Shown: positions 1 through 12,603 of the stretch, one piece after another
Position numbering within the stretch: position 1 is the first letter of the stretch
Layout: every line of letters begins with the position of its first letter
Origin: Gerris lacustris
Taxonomy: Eukaryota; Arthropoda; Insecta; Hemiptera; Gerridae
DNA: 64,000 nt
Assembly (NCBI GenBank): GCA_951217055.1
Contig: OX578284.1
Coordinates: 31,274,187-31,338,186, forward strand
Direction of reading: 5' to 3'
The notes under the pieces: model-generated
The model's input: the letters and a program-made list of their open reading frames with translations, nothing else
What the model was told of the DNA's origin: nothing
Database searches by the model: none
Translations under genes and position numbers: made by a program

Positions 1-60
1 ACTTTCACGAGTAACATTGCTCTTTAATATTTGTTGCTTAACACTAGGCCAGATTCTGAA
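1..60 (+). repeat. dispersed repeat copy A1
   Basis: This stretch matches positions 26463-26522 over about 60 bases: both share the order ACTTTCA, a GTAACAT/GCAACAT step, GCTCTTT, TTGCTTAACACT and GGCCAGA, with scattered substitutions. The copy may extend left beyond the window. No coding or RNA signature is visible; it is probably a fragment of an interspersed element. Confidence 0.6.
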
Positions 61-950
61 TGAGGCATAAAACAGACTTAGGCCGCAATATAGGTGTTAT
101 CACTACTTAGATAGGCTAACTTTTTTGGGAGGGTGTCTCGAACTTTTTTTTTCTTTTGAGTTCTGTCCTTCCCATCATCCACGTAACTCCTATGTGAGTA
201 CACACGATACTGATGTTTTATACCTTATTCAGAAATTGGCCACGTGTGAAGCAATAAAAATAAAAGAGCAGTATTGCTCATTAAAGTAGGAATTAAAATT
301 TTGACTTTTTGGAATTTTCCCATCAGTTGGCATTCTGTAAGTGACATATTTTTCATGATTAAGTAAGTTAGTGAGTTAGTAATAAAAATGCAAACTTTAA
401 AACTCTCCCCTTTTGTAAAATCTTTATATTAGAGACTGAATTTTTTACAGTGTCTAGCCACTTAAGCTTAATCTAAGTTTCAAATTTCAAAGCCCATCTT
501 AAGAGGAAACAAAAATATGAGGATGAGAAAAGCCGGATGAATTGGTTTAACTAAAAGATTCACTGCGTGTCACTGAAACTTGGCCTGGCTACCGTGCGCT
601 CAGATTTATTTTATTTAAGGGCCACATTTTTTGGACCCATAGGTATTTGGTTATTTCTCAACAGGATATACATATCTATAACCATCCTCCTGTTTAGGGT
701 TCTAAACAGATTTCCAGCTGATGTAGCCCCTTGCAATAATTTTATTCTTAGCTTTGCTAATTTGCAGTGAAGATTCTGCCCGAGGTATTTCAAGAATTTC
801 TCTTGTTTTAATTATTGTCCTGTCAAAAATATTTTTGTCGTGGTTTGTCTCTCGTGATATTGTATGGATTTATTAATTATTTTTAATTAAATGTTATAAC
901 TTCTTAAAAGAAGAAGAAACAGTCTCTCCACGTAAAATATTTGTATTATT
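61..950. other. AT-rich DNA without recognised genes
   Basis: No gene is supported. Overlapping short frames on both strands at 567-793 have no recognisable motif and are treated as chance frames. Nothing else structured was seen. Confidence 0.6.
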
Positions 951-951
951 C

Positions 952-990
952 AAAGCGGCTTTCGGCCTCTATAAGGCCATCTTCAGTGCC
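952..990 (-). repeat. hairpin repeat family E, copy 1
   Basis: On the minus strand this reads CACTGAAGATGGCC, a short loop, then GGCCGAAAGC. GGCC/GGCC forms a small hairpin. Related, more diverged copies lie at 1930-1975 and 57645-57695. The motif resembles a hairpin often seen in arthropod interspersed repeats (from memory, not searched). The tract to about 1300 is A-rich with a poly-A run at 1250-1267, as expected for a retroposed fragment. Confidence 0.5.
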
Positions 991-1500
991 TAAACAAACA
1001 GTAATCGAAACACTAATAAAAATGTCAAAAAGAAAACCGAGACAAAATAAATACGAAACAATAGGCATGGCAAATAAAAACCAAAATAAAACAAAACAAT
1101 AAAATACACAGAAATAAATAAAAATAAAAAAAAACGGTCTAACAATAAGAAAAACTAACATCACAGTAACTAAGTTAAGAAAATGTGACCAATAAAATAA
1201 ACATTATAAAAATAAATAAAAGATTAAATAACAAATAAATAACGTGTTTAAAAAAAAAAAAAAAAAATAGAGAGTAAAGAAAAATTAACTAAGAGAGAAA
1301 TAAAAATCTTGTTTGATTAATATTAATTGTTTTATCACATCATTAGTTTGAGTTGAAGCTTAGGGAAGTTTTAACATAGACCATCCTTTGACGCGCAATG
1401 AGGGGAAAGAATATAGTATATTTGTCATGTCATTATCAGTCATTCTGAGTCTCACTCGATTTTAATGTTGTCATTTGAATGAAAAGAGCTCGTAACAATA
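991..1500. other. A-rich tract and plain AT-rich DNA
   Basis: The first 280 bases are very poor in C and G on the plus strand (AAATAAA-like words and a poly-A run at 1250-1267). This could be the A-rich tail region of the adjoining repeat. No gene seen. Confidence 0.5.
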
Positions 1501-1504
1501 GAAG

Positions 1505-1650
1505 CTTCTTATTTCAAGATTTTTTTAGGGTCCGTAGGCAAAACCAAGGACCCTTAAATTTTCCTGCGTGTGCCTGTCTGTCCGTCTGTCGTACAAAAAA
1601 TCTGAAAAAATTCCTTAATATTCTTTGAGCAAAAGTAAAGATACCACTTT
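1505..1650 (+). repeat. CTGTCTGTC-type interspersed repeat fragment
   Basis: An AGGGTCCGTAGGCAAAACC start is followed by TGCCTGTCTGTCCGTCTGTC. This CTGTC-rich core is shared in kind with fragments at 17400, 36530, 40310 and 44540. It is non-coding and the element class is unknown. Confidence 0.5.
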
Positions 1651-1929
1651 TTGGAAATTTCGAAGAAAAAATTATTTTATTTTTTATTGACAAAATACTT
1701 TTTTTTATATATTATGCTCTTTTCGATGTATTTATATGTTTATAGTCCGGTTCACTGGCAAAAAATACTTTATCATAAGTTTGATTATGTATTTTGAGAA
1801 TATCAGACCCATATGATCAAATTTGGCTTTTTAGCATTTTTAAAAGCACCATCAATAGGTACTGCTTAAACAATACTGTGTTGTATACGTACCCTCGCTG
1901 TGTGCACACTCTTGACCTGTTTATTACTT

Positions 1930-2205
1930 TTATCAGAGCAGCATTCGGCTTCTATATGATCATCATTAGTGCCTTTGAACAAAATAAGAAATAAAATTAA
2001 CAAAGTATAGAAATCTATTTTGCATGGAAAAATATTTCTTTTTGTCCTAGTTCACTTCAATTCACTTACCTCACTTGGTTTTCTCTTATGTTATACTCAA
2101 TAAATATTTTATAAATTAACTTACCCCCTTCATGAGGCTATCATGTTGGAGACCAACGTAAGACTTAATCCTCCATGAACGCTCCAATAGTGTTAAGATG
2201 ACGTC
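1930..2205 (+). repeat. hairpin repeat family E, copy 2 with downstream body
   Basis: The hairpin at 1943-1970 (GCATTCGGCTTC then GATCATCATTAGTGCC) is a diverged form of the element at 952-990 in the same relative orientation. About 180 bases further on, GAGACCAACGTAAGACT matches GAGATCAATGTAAGACT at 57799, so the repeat body extends through here. No coding potential seen. Confidence 0.45.
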
Positions 2206-3900
2206 AATCAACGCTCTAATTCCTGAAGTATACACTTATACCCTATACCTTTGCATTGTAACACTTACTAAGTTTTGAATTTATTTTTAAATATTTTTAT
2301 TTAATTTCTCCTAAATTTCTAACTTGGTTCCTTGAGAAAATGACTGATCCACCAATGTAACTTTTACATTGTGTTAAGCTACATACTATTCCTACTTACA
2401 TTCCTAATTCATGAGAACTAAAAAACCAAAGTTTCTCCATGTTCAATGCAAAACTTGCTAGAGATATCCAGACATCCCGCAGACAGATTTTAGACATGGG
2501 CCTGAAGAATAGGCCCATTTAAATAATTCTGTTTAAAACAAAATAATAACAGCTGATTTTTTGATGATTCAATAGAAATGAACTGTTATTATAAGAAAGA
2601 AAAAGGATTACAATGTGCTAAAACTCTAAAAAAGAATAAGACAAGAAGCGCGTGAAATAATTAACACCTATGTTACGCTAAGTTTGGATGTTCGAAATTA
2701 ACATATAACTCATTTTGGGCCTTTTCACCCGAAAAAAGTATACTTTCAACTGACAAGAAAAAATCATAAAACAATAAACAATTAACTCAACTTGTGTATG
2801 TTTATATACATATAACCTTACTTTTATAACGATTATAAATTACAATATATATTTTCCTTTGACCCCAAAAATTCAAATTTATTCAAAAATATATATATAT
2901 TCTACTACTTGTTCATTAAAAAAAATGTATTATGCGAAAAAGATTTTTCCTTAATAAATGTATTTTAATAGTGGAATACGGAAAAAACGGGTGTTATTTC
3001 TGCAAGGATGCGTGATGTGCAGAAAAAAAGGAAAGAATTAAACAGTGTAGTGAATTAATAGTTAACAAAATTAATATATGCATCAAGATAATAGCACATA
3101 GAATATAATTTATAGTCTAATTGCGTTATAGAAACTAAGCTTTTATAGTGGGTCTCATGCGAGCAAATAATTAAAAAATATCCTACGATTTTTTTTCTAC
3201 AATATACGCTAACTACATAATAATATTATATATGTTGAGTTTAAAAAAACAAAACAAAAAAACATCCAGATACTTTAAAAGGTAGGTCTCATTTTAAAGG
3301 TGTAATATAGAATAAAAAAAAAACATAAATGAAGTCAGTTAGAAATTCATGACTCTATTTTTAAATTTATAGGAAAAATCTAATCGTGATGAAAAACACG
3401 CATGATATATATTTTCCCCTCTAACTTTTAGGTAAATTAAAATTCTAAATGTGTTTTATTATAAGATTCTGTGATTTCTATTTTATAATGAAAAATATGT
3501 ATTGAGATAATGTGGTGTAAGTTATTAATGCGGACGTAATTTTATCGATCCTATATTTATAAGGAGACAGGAACATAAGACGCGTAATATTGAATATATA
3601 GATTCAACTTACTGATAACATTTTAAAATTAATATTTTCTCTTATGAAATTAAATTAAAAATTAATTTATAAAATTCATTAACCAAGTTGTCGAACACCC
3701 ATATAAAAACAATAAATAAATAATAAAATTCATTAAATTATATGGGACATATGACAATAATTATTATGATTATTATTACGTTGTATGGTAGTATGGGTAT
3801 ATTTGCTAAATATTGAGTATTTATATATAGTTATGGCATTATGCCACACATATGCTTATAATGCATGCATCAAAGCTTTATGTTTACGTAAATCAATAGA
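2206..3900. other. AT-rich DNA without recognised genes
   Basis: No gene or known element seen. A perfect 8-bp hairpin, ATGGGCCT / AGGCCCAT with a 7-base loop, sits at 2496-2518. A short (AT)n run lies near 2889-2900. The rest is featureless AT-rich DNA. Confidence 0.5.
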
Positions 3901-3914
3901 ATAATGTCTGTCAA

Positions 3915-5060
3915 ATAATGTGGCGTATTGCGTCTTATCATTGGACGAATAAAATTGATAAATAAAAATAAAATCAATAAAATAGATAGTACAACGAGAT
4001 GAATTTCAAAACATATATGTTTCTACAAATTTAGGATGAGAGCTTTACTAAATCCATAAAAATAATGTGACACTTGCGGTATTGATAGTGCGGTTGTTTG
4101 CAACTGTTTTGTTTTCTATAGGGACAATTTTTTTTCGTTTTATATTACATGTTCACTCGGAAGTTTGAACTTATATGGAGCCATTGTTATGTGCTCCATT
4201 CGAAAAACCAAAATTTCTTTAAAATCGGATGATGACAATTAAAAATAGTCCGTCAATTAGTGTGCCACGTATTGCATCCTCATGTCCTATTATTGGGTGA
4301 ATGGGTAACATGAGGGTATTGAAAGTGTGTTTGTTTAAACCTGTTTCGATTCTCAGTGGAGTCCCACTTATTTTTATTCAATATTTAATGTGTGCAGACG
4401 TTTAAAATTAAAATGTACCATCTGTGGGCTAATTTTGACAAACCATCCAAATTTCTTTAACATCTGATGAGTGATTTTTGAGTTAATGGTAGCTCTCAAT
4501 TAAAGTGTTAAACGACAGACCGTGAACCTAAATATGTTTTCTGATGTCTGAAACACATTTCTGTCTAGGAATATTTGAATTTGGAGACATGAATGAAAAT
4601 CCATTCTTCAATGATCACAATACTTCCGTTACCTCCCGTAAGCTCGGAAGAAATGTATATTTTAATAAAAAAAAAGTTGACGTCCATTAGAATTAAAGAA
4701 AGCAAGTGGCTTGCGAAAGAAGGTTAAAATTAATATGGGACCTTCTGTAGCCTAATTTTAATGTTCCATCCAAATCTCATTAAAATCTGGAAAGTATAGT
4801 TTTTAACATATGTGCGGGGGTTTGCAAAAATCATAACTCAAATATGTCGGCTGATAGAGGCCGAAATCTGGCAAAATAGTCTTTGTTGAGATGCCTTCGT
4901 TTTATTATATTAATGATCATAACTCCACTTCTGCACACTATCCTATCTAATTCAGCACATATTCTTTAAAATCGAACGACTTCATGATAGGAAGTGGAAG
5001 TTAGTGGACTAGTGTCAGGTTTTAGGTCTTTTGATTAAACTAACCTCAACAAAAATGTCC
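3915..5060 (+). repeat. degenerate tandem repeat family, 250-340 bp units
   Basis: Two diverged units follow one another. Unit A (about 3918-4258) and unit B (4259-4505) share TGTGNCACGTATTGC-type starts, GGTATTGAAAGTG / GGTATTGATAGTG, a GTTTGTTT step, then CCAAATTTCTTTAA. A third more diverged stretch (4680-4850) repeats CTGTAGCCTAATTTTAATG and CATCCAAATCTC. The segment 4530-4660 is related to 54290-54610, so this is part of an interspersed family. No coding frame. Confidence 0.6.
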
Positions 5061-5484
5061 AGTACCACTAAAAACATTTTTTTCTTGAAAAAAAAAATGA
5101 AATCATCATTAAACCACTCCTACTCTGCTATGATTTAGTAAAGTTTGCAAAAATCATCTAAAAAAATCTTTGCGAAATAACAGACCTAATTTTATAGAAT
5201 CTAACAAAAAAAACCTTTAAAAGATAAATGATATCTAGGGTAAACCCAATGAATGAGATTCTAAAAAACAAAACAAAATCTAGTATGAAAAGCATATCAG
5301 GTGGTCTCGAAAAAAAAGAGCATGGGAGATTTCACAACGGGAGTACAAGGCCTATTATACTTTATACCAAGCTTCCTCTAGCACTTACTATTCTTATTTT
5401 AAAATCCACTTCATACTCATTAACTTAAATCATGTTCGTTTCCGTGTTCCAAGACTCAATTTGAAAATTGCTATAATAATGATT

Positions 5485-5645
5485 TGAGAATGGTCAAGTG
5501 ATTAGAATGAAGTTTCTTTTACCCTTAGCTGAGAGGGAACCGGGTTTTAGATAGAAGATACGTCAATAGAATCTACTAACACAACTGTTTTTTGTTTGTC
5601 TTTGGTGTATCAGTGTAGTAGATTGAGCCATTAGTGTTTTTGCAC
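5485..5645 (+). repeat. SINE-like element with tRNA-derived head
   Basis: A box A-like AATGGTCAAGTGATTAGAA (5489-5507) lies about 45 bases before a box B-like ACCGGGTTTTAGA (5539-5551), the spacing of a tRNA internal promoter. Box B is decayed (GGTTTTA where GGTTCGA is expected). The downstream body to about 5645 is not recognised. Probably a dead SINE; it could also be a degraded tRNA pseudogene. Confidence 0.4.
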
Positions 5646-6103
5646 GAATTATTTTAGAGTTAATGAAACTTCATTTCGTTTGCTTTTTTTAATATATACA
5701 TATTTAGATAATTATTTAAAATAGGTTTGTTTTATCTAACTTTTAAAAGTTAATGGATCAAGTGGCGAGGGAATTAAGCATCCTGATCTTGAGGCAAAGG
5801 TTTAAATAAGGCAGGAAGCTTTAGTAAAATCTAAGGCAGTGTTGATGAGGGTTTATCTCTTAAAATTGTAATGTCATAAATATGTTAAATCGGCTGAATA
5901 ATAATTATTAAATTAGTTTGTGACAAAAGTAGACTATAATTATCATTATAACTATTATTTGGTCCAATTACTATTGAAGACCAATGGACTTGGTTTATTA
6001 ACATCTATTTGTAAACTTACTACCTGAATTTCTTAACTTAAAAGCCCCCAAATTTCAGCTGGTTCATTTTTTAACTTATTAACACCTCCATAATATTTGA
6101 AAT

Positions 6104-6265
6104 GGGGGCTGGTGTAGCTGAGTAGTTAGTGTACTTGGAACTCCACCTGTACCAATGTTTAATCACCGACAAATCTGGTTAGTTCGATTGCTACAGAGGT
6201 GAGATTTGCCACACTGATGATCCACATTCCTAAAATAGTCTAATGATGTGTTGATCAAGTCGTAA
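6104..6265 (+). repeat. SINE-like element with tRNA-derived head
   Basis: The run GGTGTAGCTGAGTAGTTAG (6111-6129) is a good tRNA D-arm/box A resemblance, and GGTTAGTTCGATTGC (6178-6192) resembles a box B with one inserted step. The ~60-base spacing is slightly long for a tRNA. The following body to about 6265 shares no clear sequence with the element at 5485. Likely a decayed SINE. Confidence 0.45.
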
Positions 6266-8125
6266 AATAAAGAGGAGAAATATATGTTTAATTTAAACTA
6301 AACCGACGACACAAAAACTCCCTTACCTACTTTTGTTTCCCATACTAAATTTTGATACCATCCCACATTATAAAAAATGTTGGTTCCCAGCTTACCAAAG
6401 AAGCAGTGTAATCATTCAAAAGAAAAGGAAGGTTGTTTTCTTCTAATCACCAAATTCAACATTTGCTAAACCAAAATAAGTTTTAGACATCAGGCAAAAT
6501 GTTTGGTCAGATTTCTGTCTGTAGATCAGCCAACTTTATTGCGAACACCCATATTTTGAAATATACTTGTCCGATCTGGATGATATGTCAAAGATAACCC
6601 GCAGATGATTTCAACCTTCGTGCCCTCTTTCGCTTGTGGAAAAACTTCTTTTTTTTGTGTGAACACCTATATTTTGACATTGTGACTTCCTTTCGGGAAA
6701 CAACCAACTTTCTTTACTAACACTCATATTTTGAAATCTACCACATTATACTCGTACTTGTTTTTAGAATCATGTGACCTCTTCGTCTAGCAATAGGTTG
6801 CAAAGAAGGTATTTCCCACACTAGTTGGCACACTGGTTGAATTTTAGAGATTTTTATGTAAGCTCATACATGGTCCCATTAAGGTTCATATTGTGGAAAA
6901 TACCCCCACAGATGGTTTCATCAATTTTAACCTTCTCCGCACTTTGCTTCCTCTTCACTCTGACCTCGACATTGCAGAGTTAATATGTTAATAAATATGT
7001 ATACGATAAACTTAACGAATAATAACATAATTAATTATACTATGATAAAGCTCGCACAGATCTTATTATTTTCTTAATTCTCTTATAATCCTGAATGAGT
7101 CCTTGAGTTCTAAAATTACATTAGTTTTTTCCACTCACTTTTCTTTACAATGTGCTAATAAGTCTATTAACTTGATAGTTGGGTTAGATAATAAATAGAT
7201 AACGATGGCATATTATCTAAACTTGACTACGGCTGGCTTAATAAATAATTGGTATCTTTCTGAACAAACTAGTCTATATTTAGATATTGGTAAAAATGTT
7301 CCAGTTCGTTTTTTTTTAAATAAAAAAAGGAAGAAACAAATTAATTATGTAAGATAAAATGACTGCTATATTAATATCCTATACCTGTTGATACTCTTAG
7401 ATAAATAAATATTCACGCATGTTTTTTTCTATCATATACTATAAATTTTTCATATCTCATTAATTTATTCATTGGTAGATCAAAGATTAGATATGCTGAA
7501 TATATTAAATAAATTGAAATAGAATAAAATTTAATAGAATATCCTACTAAGAATGAGTAAATAGATAAAGATCAAAACTGTTTCCTTCCTATTTTCTTTT
7601 TTTTAATAAATTTTATATTTATTAGTTTATTATTTATTAGACATTAAACGAAAGAATGTGTTGTAAGTATCTATCTCTTATCTATTTATTAATTCATAGA
7701 AAATTCCACAAACTGTATCCTTCATACATTAAATTAGATATATACTATATATCTGTTTATATCCAAAAAATAAATAAATAAATAACATTCCACCTCCTTC
7801 GACCATTACACGTTCACTAAATTTGCCGCGATACTTTTTCCCTGTTTTCTTTTACTGTAATTACTTATGAATATCTAAATAATCCTACTATAAAAATATA
7901 CTTTCTTTTACTACATAGTGATACTGAATTTAAATCTCGAAATATCAAATTTAATAAATTAATGACTAAACATTTATAAACGGTTCACAGCATGTGGTTG
8001 TTTACTTTAGGGTTTCAATTGTAACAGGTAATTTATTTTATCAATAACTCGGAACCTAGATTTTTTACTGGGAATAATAGTTATATGCGATTAAATTTAT
8101 AATTAATACGAGTAATTAATCACGT
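6266..8125. other. AT-rich DNA with decayed repeat traces
   Basis: At 6485-6760 there are traces of an interspersed repeat (ATCAGGCAAAATG, TCTGTCTG, and CACCCATATTTTGAAAT and variants at 6545, 6665 and 6722). The period is irregular, about 60-120 bases. From 6960 to 8125 the sequence is plain AT-rich DNA. No gene seen. Confidence 0.45.
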
Positions 8126-8129
8126 AGGA

Positions 8130-8345
8130 CTACATTTTAGAATTTTTTATTTGAGAAATAATTTGTTTTGGAACCGTTTTTGAGATGTAATTGAGTTTTT
8201 GGGGAAAGTGGCCCCCCAAATTTAGAGTTAAAATTAATTTCTCATGATTTTCCTCAAGGTGTTTCCTCAAGGTGCCAAATTTAATCGAAACTTGATTCAG
8301 TAATTTCACGCGTCTATATAGACGACAGAGAGTCATTAAAAAAAT
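8130..8345 (-). repeat. ~480-bp interspersed family F, minus-strand fragment
   Basis: Read on the minus strand it gives GACGCGTGAAATTACTGAA, then a TTTCGATTAAATTTGGCAC step, matching the copies at 14745-14870 and 18990-19110. A 68-codon open frame here is only the repeat read in one frame. A CCTCAAGGTGTTT duplication is internal. Confidence 0.65.
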
Positions 8346-8900
8346 AAAATAAAATGGACTCAGAAGAACTTAAAACGTGTAAATTCATCAATTAGTAGTA
8401 GAAGTAAGGTCCTAGTACTAGTACTAGACGGGTAGGACGAACCACTTGTTCTAACCTAGCAATTAGGCCATCACTTAGGACTTATCTAAAAAAGAACAAT
8501 TGTATTCATCAAAATTCTTACAAAGTCGTTCGGTAATAGTTTGTTAAGTTGTTGTCGATATATACAAGTAGGTAACACTAATAAATTATTTAATATGGGT
8601 ACCGCGTAATTACAATGTTTTAAGGTGCGTGATTGACATGCAGATGCCGACTTTTCTACTCTTACAACTAAAGGCTATGGAAACAGGTATCTTGTGCATG
8701 ACACTTAAATAAACAAACAGTCAAACGTCTGATCAATTTTTTGTTAAACCTGTCAAATTAAAGCTGATGAAATCCAACTTTAGTAAATGTACAGTTATTT
8801 AACTGCTTAAAGAATAAGATAAGATTTTTTGAAGGTCGCATACATTTTAAACTGGTTAGTGTCTCCACCACATGGCTTTCTCGTTCGTTTTTACATCCTG
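8346..8900. other. AT-rich DNA without recognised genes
   Basis: No gene or known element seen. A short CTAGTACTAGTACTAG triplication occurs near 8412-8427. Confidence 0.5.
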
Positions 8901-8904
8901 ATCT

Positions 8905-9315
8905 ATTCAACAAAAGGTTATTATAGGACGGAATAATCACACTGCGCCTTTATTCATCTATCTATTTTATCATTAGTGCTAAACATTTATTACCTCTTTA
9001 TAAATCGTACTTAGAGTACAATAGTTAGTTACTTAGTGGACTTAAAGATTTTAAGTATCAACCTTTCATTTTTAAAATTTATTTAGATTATTTTGTTGTT
9101 CAGCATATGATTTTCTTATTATTTTATATTTTGAAGGATACAACAAAAGGTTATTGCAGGATGAAAGTATCTATTTTGGAATTGTTCAGTAGACTTAAAA
9201 TTCAAGTAGAGGAAGTTAAGTTTCTTAAGCTCGCTGATCAACTTTTCATTCTTAAAATTTATTAAGGTATTTTTTGAGTTCAGCATATGACTTATCTCCA
9301 TATTTTGTCTAATGA
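8905..9315. repeat. two-copy tandem repeat, ~235 bp
   Basis: ACAAAAGGTTATTATAGGA at 8909 is repeated as ACAAAAGGTTATTGCAGGA at 9141. TTCAGCATATGATTTTCTT near 9100 is repeated as TTCAGCATATGACTTATCT near 9281. CATTTTTAAAATTTATT and CATTCTTAAAATTTATT lie in between at matching places. The copies have diverged by substitutions and small indels. Non-coding. Confidence 0.6.
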
Positions 9316-9733
9316 TCGGTAAAGCAAACTGTCATCACAGGAAGATCAGCTACCTTATCCATTATTAGCTTGGAACTTATTTCAACTCTCTAGAAATACA
9401 ACCAGAATCATATTTATTATTTTGTCGGTAATTTACTAAAACAACGAATTTGCAAATGACCTAAGTTGAGATTACTGCCTTTTACAGTTAGACAAGATCA
9501 AAAATCAGATAATTCAATATCACTTCAATAAAAATATGTATATGAATAAATATTAGTTTTGAAGTATTTTTGACTAACTAATAATAAATACATATTTTTC
9601 AACTTTGAAAGGCATTTAATCCCAAGGAAACGCTTTGTGTTTAGTTCCCCACTAAAAGTGGGTACCAAAGTAAAATAGGAGACATGAGGCAATACTTAAG
9701 ATGAGTAGCCCCAATCTTAATACCTACCATAAG
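9316..9733. other. AT-rich DNA without recognised genes
   Basis: No gene seen. The part from about 9640 (AGTTCCCCACTAAAAGTGGG) shows a weak local inverted repeat next to the element at 9734 and may belong to a larger decayed element. Confidence 0.4.
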
Positions 9734-9894
9734 TATTAAGACAAAGGAATATTTAGTTCAAAGTACTTTGGGACAAAGGAGTATTTCACTTCTGTTTATA
9801 AAAGTTATAATGTCCATTAGTCTAATTAAATATTCAGACAATGCGATCCTTTGTCCAAAAGTGCTTTGGACTAAGTATCCCTTTGTCTTAATAG
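9734..9894. mobile_element. small inverted-repeat element (MITE-like)
   Basis: The ends are imperfect inverted repeats of nearly 50 bases. The left arm reads TATTAAGACAAAGGAATATT, then AGTTCAAAGTACTTTGGGAC. The right arm, reverse-complemented, reads TATTAAGACAAAGGGATACT, then AGTCCAAAGCACTTTTGGAC. Total length is about 160 bp and there is no coding capacity. Half-copies with the same arm occur at 15612-15660 and 21805-21850. This pattern is typical of non-autonomous DNA transposons; the superfamily is not identified. Confidence 0.65.
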
Positions 9895-10980
9895 AAAATT
9901 AGACTAAGGGTTATTTTTTTTTTGGTATGTACAGGAGAGTTCATATTCCTTTGACTGATTTTCACACCCACACAGGTCATGTCAAATTTGCAATGAAATA
10001 GAGAGGTACCAATCGAGAAGAGTGCCCTCGGTTTTTAAGGAGAAAGTCTTAAGCCTTTTATACACACTGATATTTTTGTTTAGGAGAATCAGAAGAAGCC
10101 ATGATAAAAATAAATGTAAAAACAAAGCTAAAAGTGATTTTGAGAGCGTCGCCATCTAAAGCCTTTTAGAACTCTGACACTAAAACTGTAGATGTTTTTC
10201 TTTTGGGTGTTTTAACAGCATTCTTTTATTACTTCTTATAGCAACTCTAAGAAAACTTTGGAATGTCCGGAAGGGAATAATATTAGTTAAAGAAAAATGC
10301 ATTTTATTCCTCGCTTTATACCAAGTATTGAATTCAAGGCATTTGGACTAACAAAAATACCCTACGACAACGCAATGCTGAATGTAAAGAACACTATGAT
10401 AAGTAAATGGTTTAATAGTCCCAACTAAATAGACAGTAATTAGACTCACTGGTATCACTGAAAAGAAAATAATCGTACATTAAATAAAATTAACATTGAT
10501 TAAATCGTGTTTCAATAATATACTACATTAATATAAACACGTGGCTGCTTCAAACTATACAACATACAGAATATATGTGAAAATAGAATTGAATTCATTA
10601 GTAAAATAATGAAAAGAGAGAGAGATCTACGACTAACTCATAAATCGTTTTAAGTTAGTTTGTACTATAGTTCTAACGGGAAGTTAAAAAAAAAAAAAAA
10701 TAGTAATGTATTAGTCATTAACCAAAATCAGTTTGGCAAACTCGAACTAAACATCATAGTGAGAGTTAATTTATTTTTATTTGAATTTAATTTATTTTAA
10801 GTGAAGAAGAAGTATTCCAGGGACTACACTTCCTTAGCATTGTAGAATGGTATGATAATTATAATACATAATAATTAAATAATGATAAAGTAGATTAATT
10901 ATATATACATAAGATTTGAGAAGTAGATAATAAGAAAGATTTGTAATAATTTAATATAAGATATATTTTATATGAGCAGA
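9895..10980. other. AT-rich DNA without recognised genes
   Basis: No gene or repeat family recognised. A poly-A run lies at 10687-10700 and a short GA repeat at 10615-10624. Confidence 0.5.
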
Positions 10981-11420
10981 TCTCTAGGCCACTGCCTCTT
11001 CAGACGTATTGGATAGGAGTTGTATAAGAGGATTTGGATATCAGAATAAGGATTCATGGAATTTTCAACATTGGGATTCGAATAGCTTTCGGACAAAAGG
11101 AACATTCAGGTCTTAATGGAGTGCCGGATGGAAACATAGTATAAGGAGCATCTAAGATATCTAAGGATTTTTGACTGTAGGATTAGGAGACGAAGGAATG
11201 GCTTGGTGCTGCCTCACAGGTGAGACTACATTATAGATGTAAAGCTTTTTTTTAGAGAAATCTCAGAAATTTCGATCCAGAAGACCAAGCAGTAACATAA
11301 ACGGACGTTTGTTTTAGTGTGTCGTTGCCATGTTAATCGACGGTAAGGCCAAGGATGGAGTTGTACTTGAATGGGAGCTTAATTAAGGATGACTGAAGGA
11401 CACGTGCTATAATTCTGAAT
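10981..11420. other. G-rich, skewed island without recognised gene
   Basis: Compared with its surroundings this stretch is richer in G+C and clearly favours G over C on the plus strand (GGA and AGG words throughout). C-richer sequence appears only further right, at 11740-11960 and 12160-12280. No conserved motif or long frame. It belongs to the set of skew islands discussed in the findings. Confidence 0.4.
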
Positions 11421-12334
11421 TTAAATCACATATAATCTAATTTAAAGAATCTATTATTAAACATGCTTATAAAGTATTCAATAGATGGTGATTTTCAATT
11501 AAATTTCGATTTTAATTCGACTCAAATTTATTTTTAATCATAATCAAAGAAACTAAATCTTTCCTATAAATACTTTATTTTAATAATAATAATTTTAGAT
11601 TTATATAGGCAACCTCTCTAATATTTTGATAATATTAGTTAAATTGGTACGATTTCATGTTCCAAATTAAATTGGGAGGAGTTTTAATTGCGATAAATAT
11701 GAATCTTGTTCTAAGCTTTCTAATTAAATGGTAATAACCGGGCTTCTCATTCTGAATCTCATATTGGCATATCTTGTCTGTTAAATCTCCACAACATCAC
11801 TTGTAAAGCGATGTGTTTCAAAGGTTTTACTATTGTGATTCCATCTTCTATATAATTATAATAGGCCCGTCTTGATATAATAATAGTATAATAATATTAT
11901 AACGGTCTTTGCACACATAGATTTCCAGCTTTCTCCTCTCATCTCCTAGAGAATAACGGTTGACGTTAAAATTAACACTATGAAACGGCTGAGATATTCT
12001 TCTTTTCTTTTTACTATGTGAGAATTAAATAGAATAGAAAAAAAAAGAATTAATACGCGAATAGAAGAAGGCTAGGATCAGAGAAAACTCTTGGCTTCGA
12101 CTAATTGGGACTCTAATGAACTTTTGTAGTTTAGGAAATTATAATTAGTGGGTGTTTGAGGTTCCTATCACGCAATCTTGACTCCTTTTCTTCTTTACAG
12201 AGCTATAAGGTTTGGCTTCTATGCTACGCGCACGGAGCACGGTTCTTTTACCTCCGTAAATTCCTAGTTCTCCCACCTTGTTGCTTTTTATAAAAAAAAA
12301 AAAAATGTATGCTAATACTTTTACAGTCCACATA
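11421..12334. other. AT-rich DNA without recognised genes
   Basis: No gene supported. A 64-codon minus-strand frame at 12145-12339 has no recognisable motif and ends in a poly-F run encoded by poly-T/A. Confidence 0.5.
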
Positions 12335-12547
12335 AGCAAAAATATCTCTTTTTGAAGGCCTCTTGCCTCTTTTATTTATATCAAAAAGTTATCTTTTTCA
12401 TAAAAAATATGTGTTCGACATTTAAACAGCATTGAATAGAGTTCATTTCTACTTTTAAAAACATTTCTTACAGCTGTAAATATATTCAACGCAAAACAGG
12501 TTTTTTATTTTTAAAAAAAAAACTTTATAGAATAGATTTTTTTTTTC

Positions 12548-12552
<5 letters not shown>

Positions 12553-12600
<48 letters not shown>
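12553..12600. repeat. (TA)n microsatellite
   Basis: Uninterrupted AT dinucleotides directly abut the first satellite unit. The matching tract in the second block is 13919-13942. Confidence 0.95.

Positions 12601-12603
<3 letters not shown>

Noticed and set aside
952..990. Hammerhead ribozyme in the CTGAAGATGGCC...GGCCGAAAG hairpin
   Set aside because: CUGANGA and GAAA are present, but the stem II closing positions are U and C (no pair), and no UH cleavage strand able to pair with the sequence after GAAA was found nearby.
2496..2518. Histone-mRNA-like stem-loop or terminator in ATGGGCCT / AGGCCCAT
   Set aside because: The loop is 7 bases and the stem sequence does not fit the histone consensus; no histone frame is near.
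6104..6195. Functional tRNA gene
   Set aside because: Only box A and a loose box B are present; acceptor, anticodon and T stems do not pair.
12145..12339. 64-codon minus-strand frame as a gene
   Set aside because: No motif, poly-Phe from a poly-T run, and no support from the neighbourhood.
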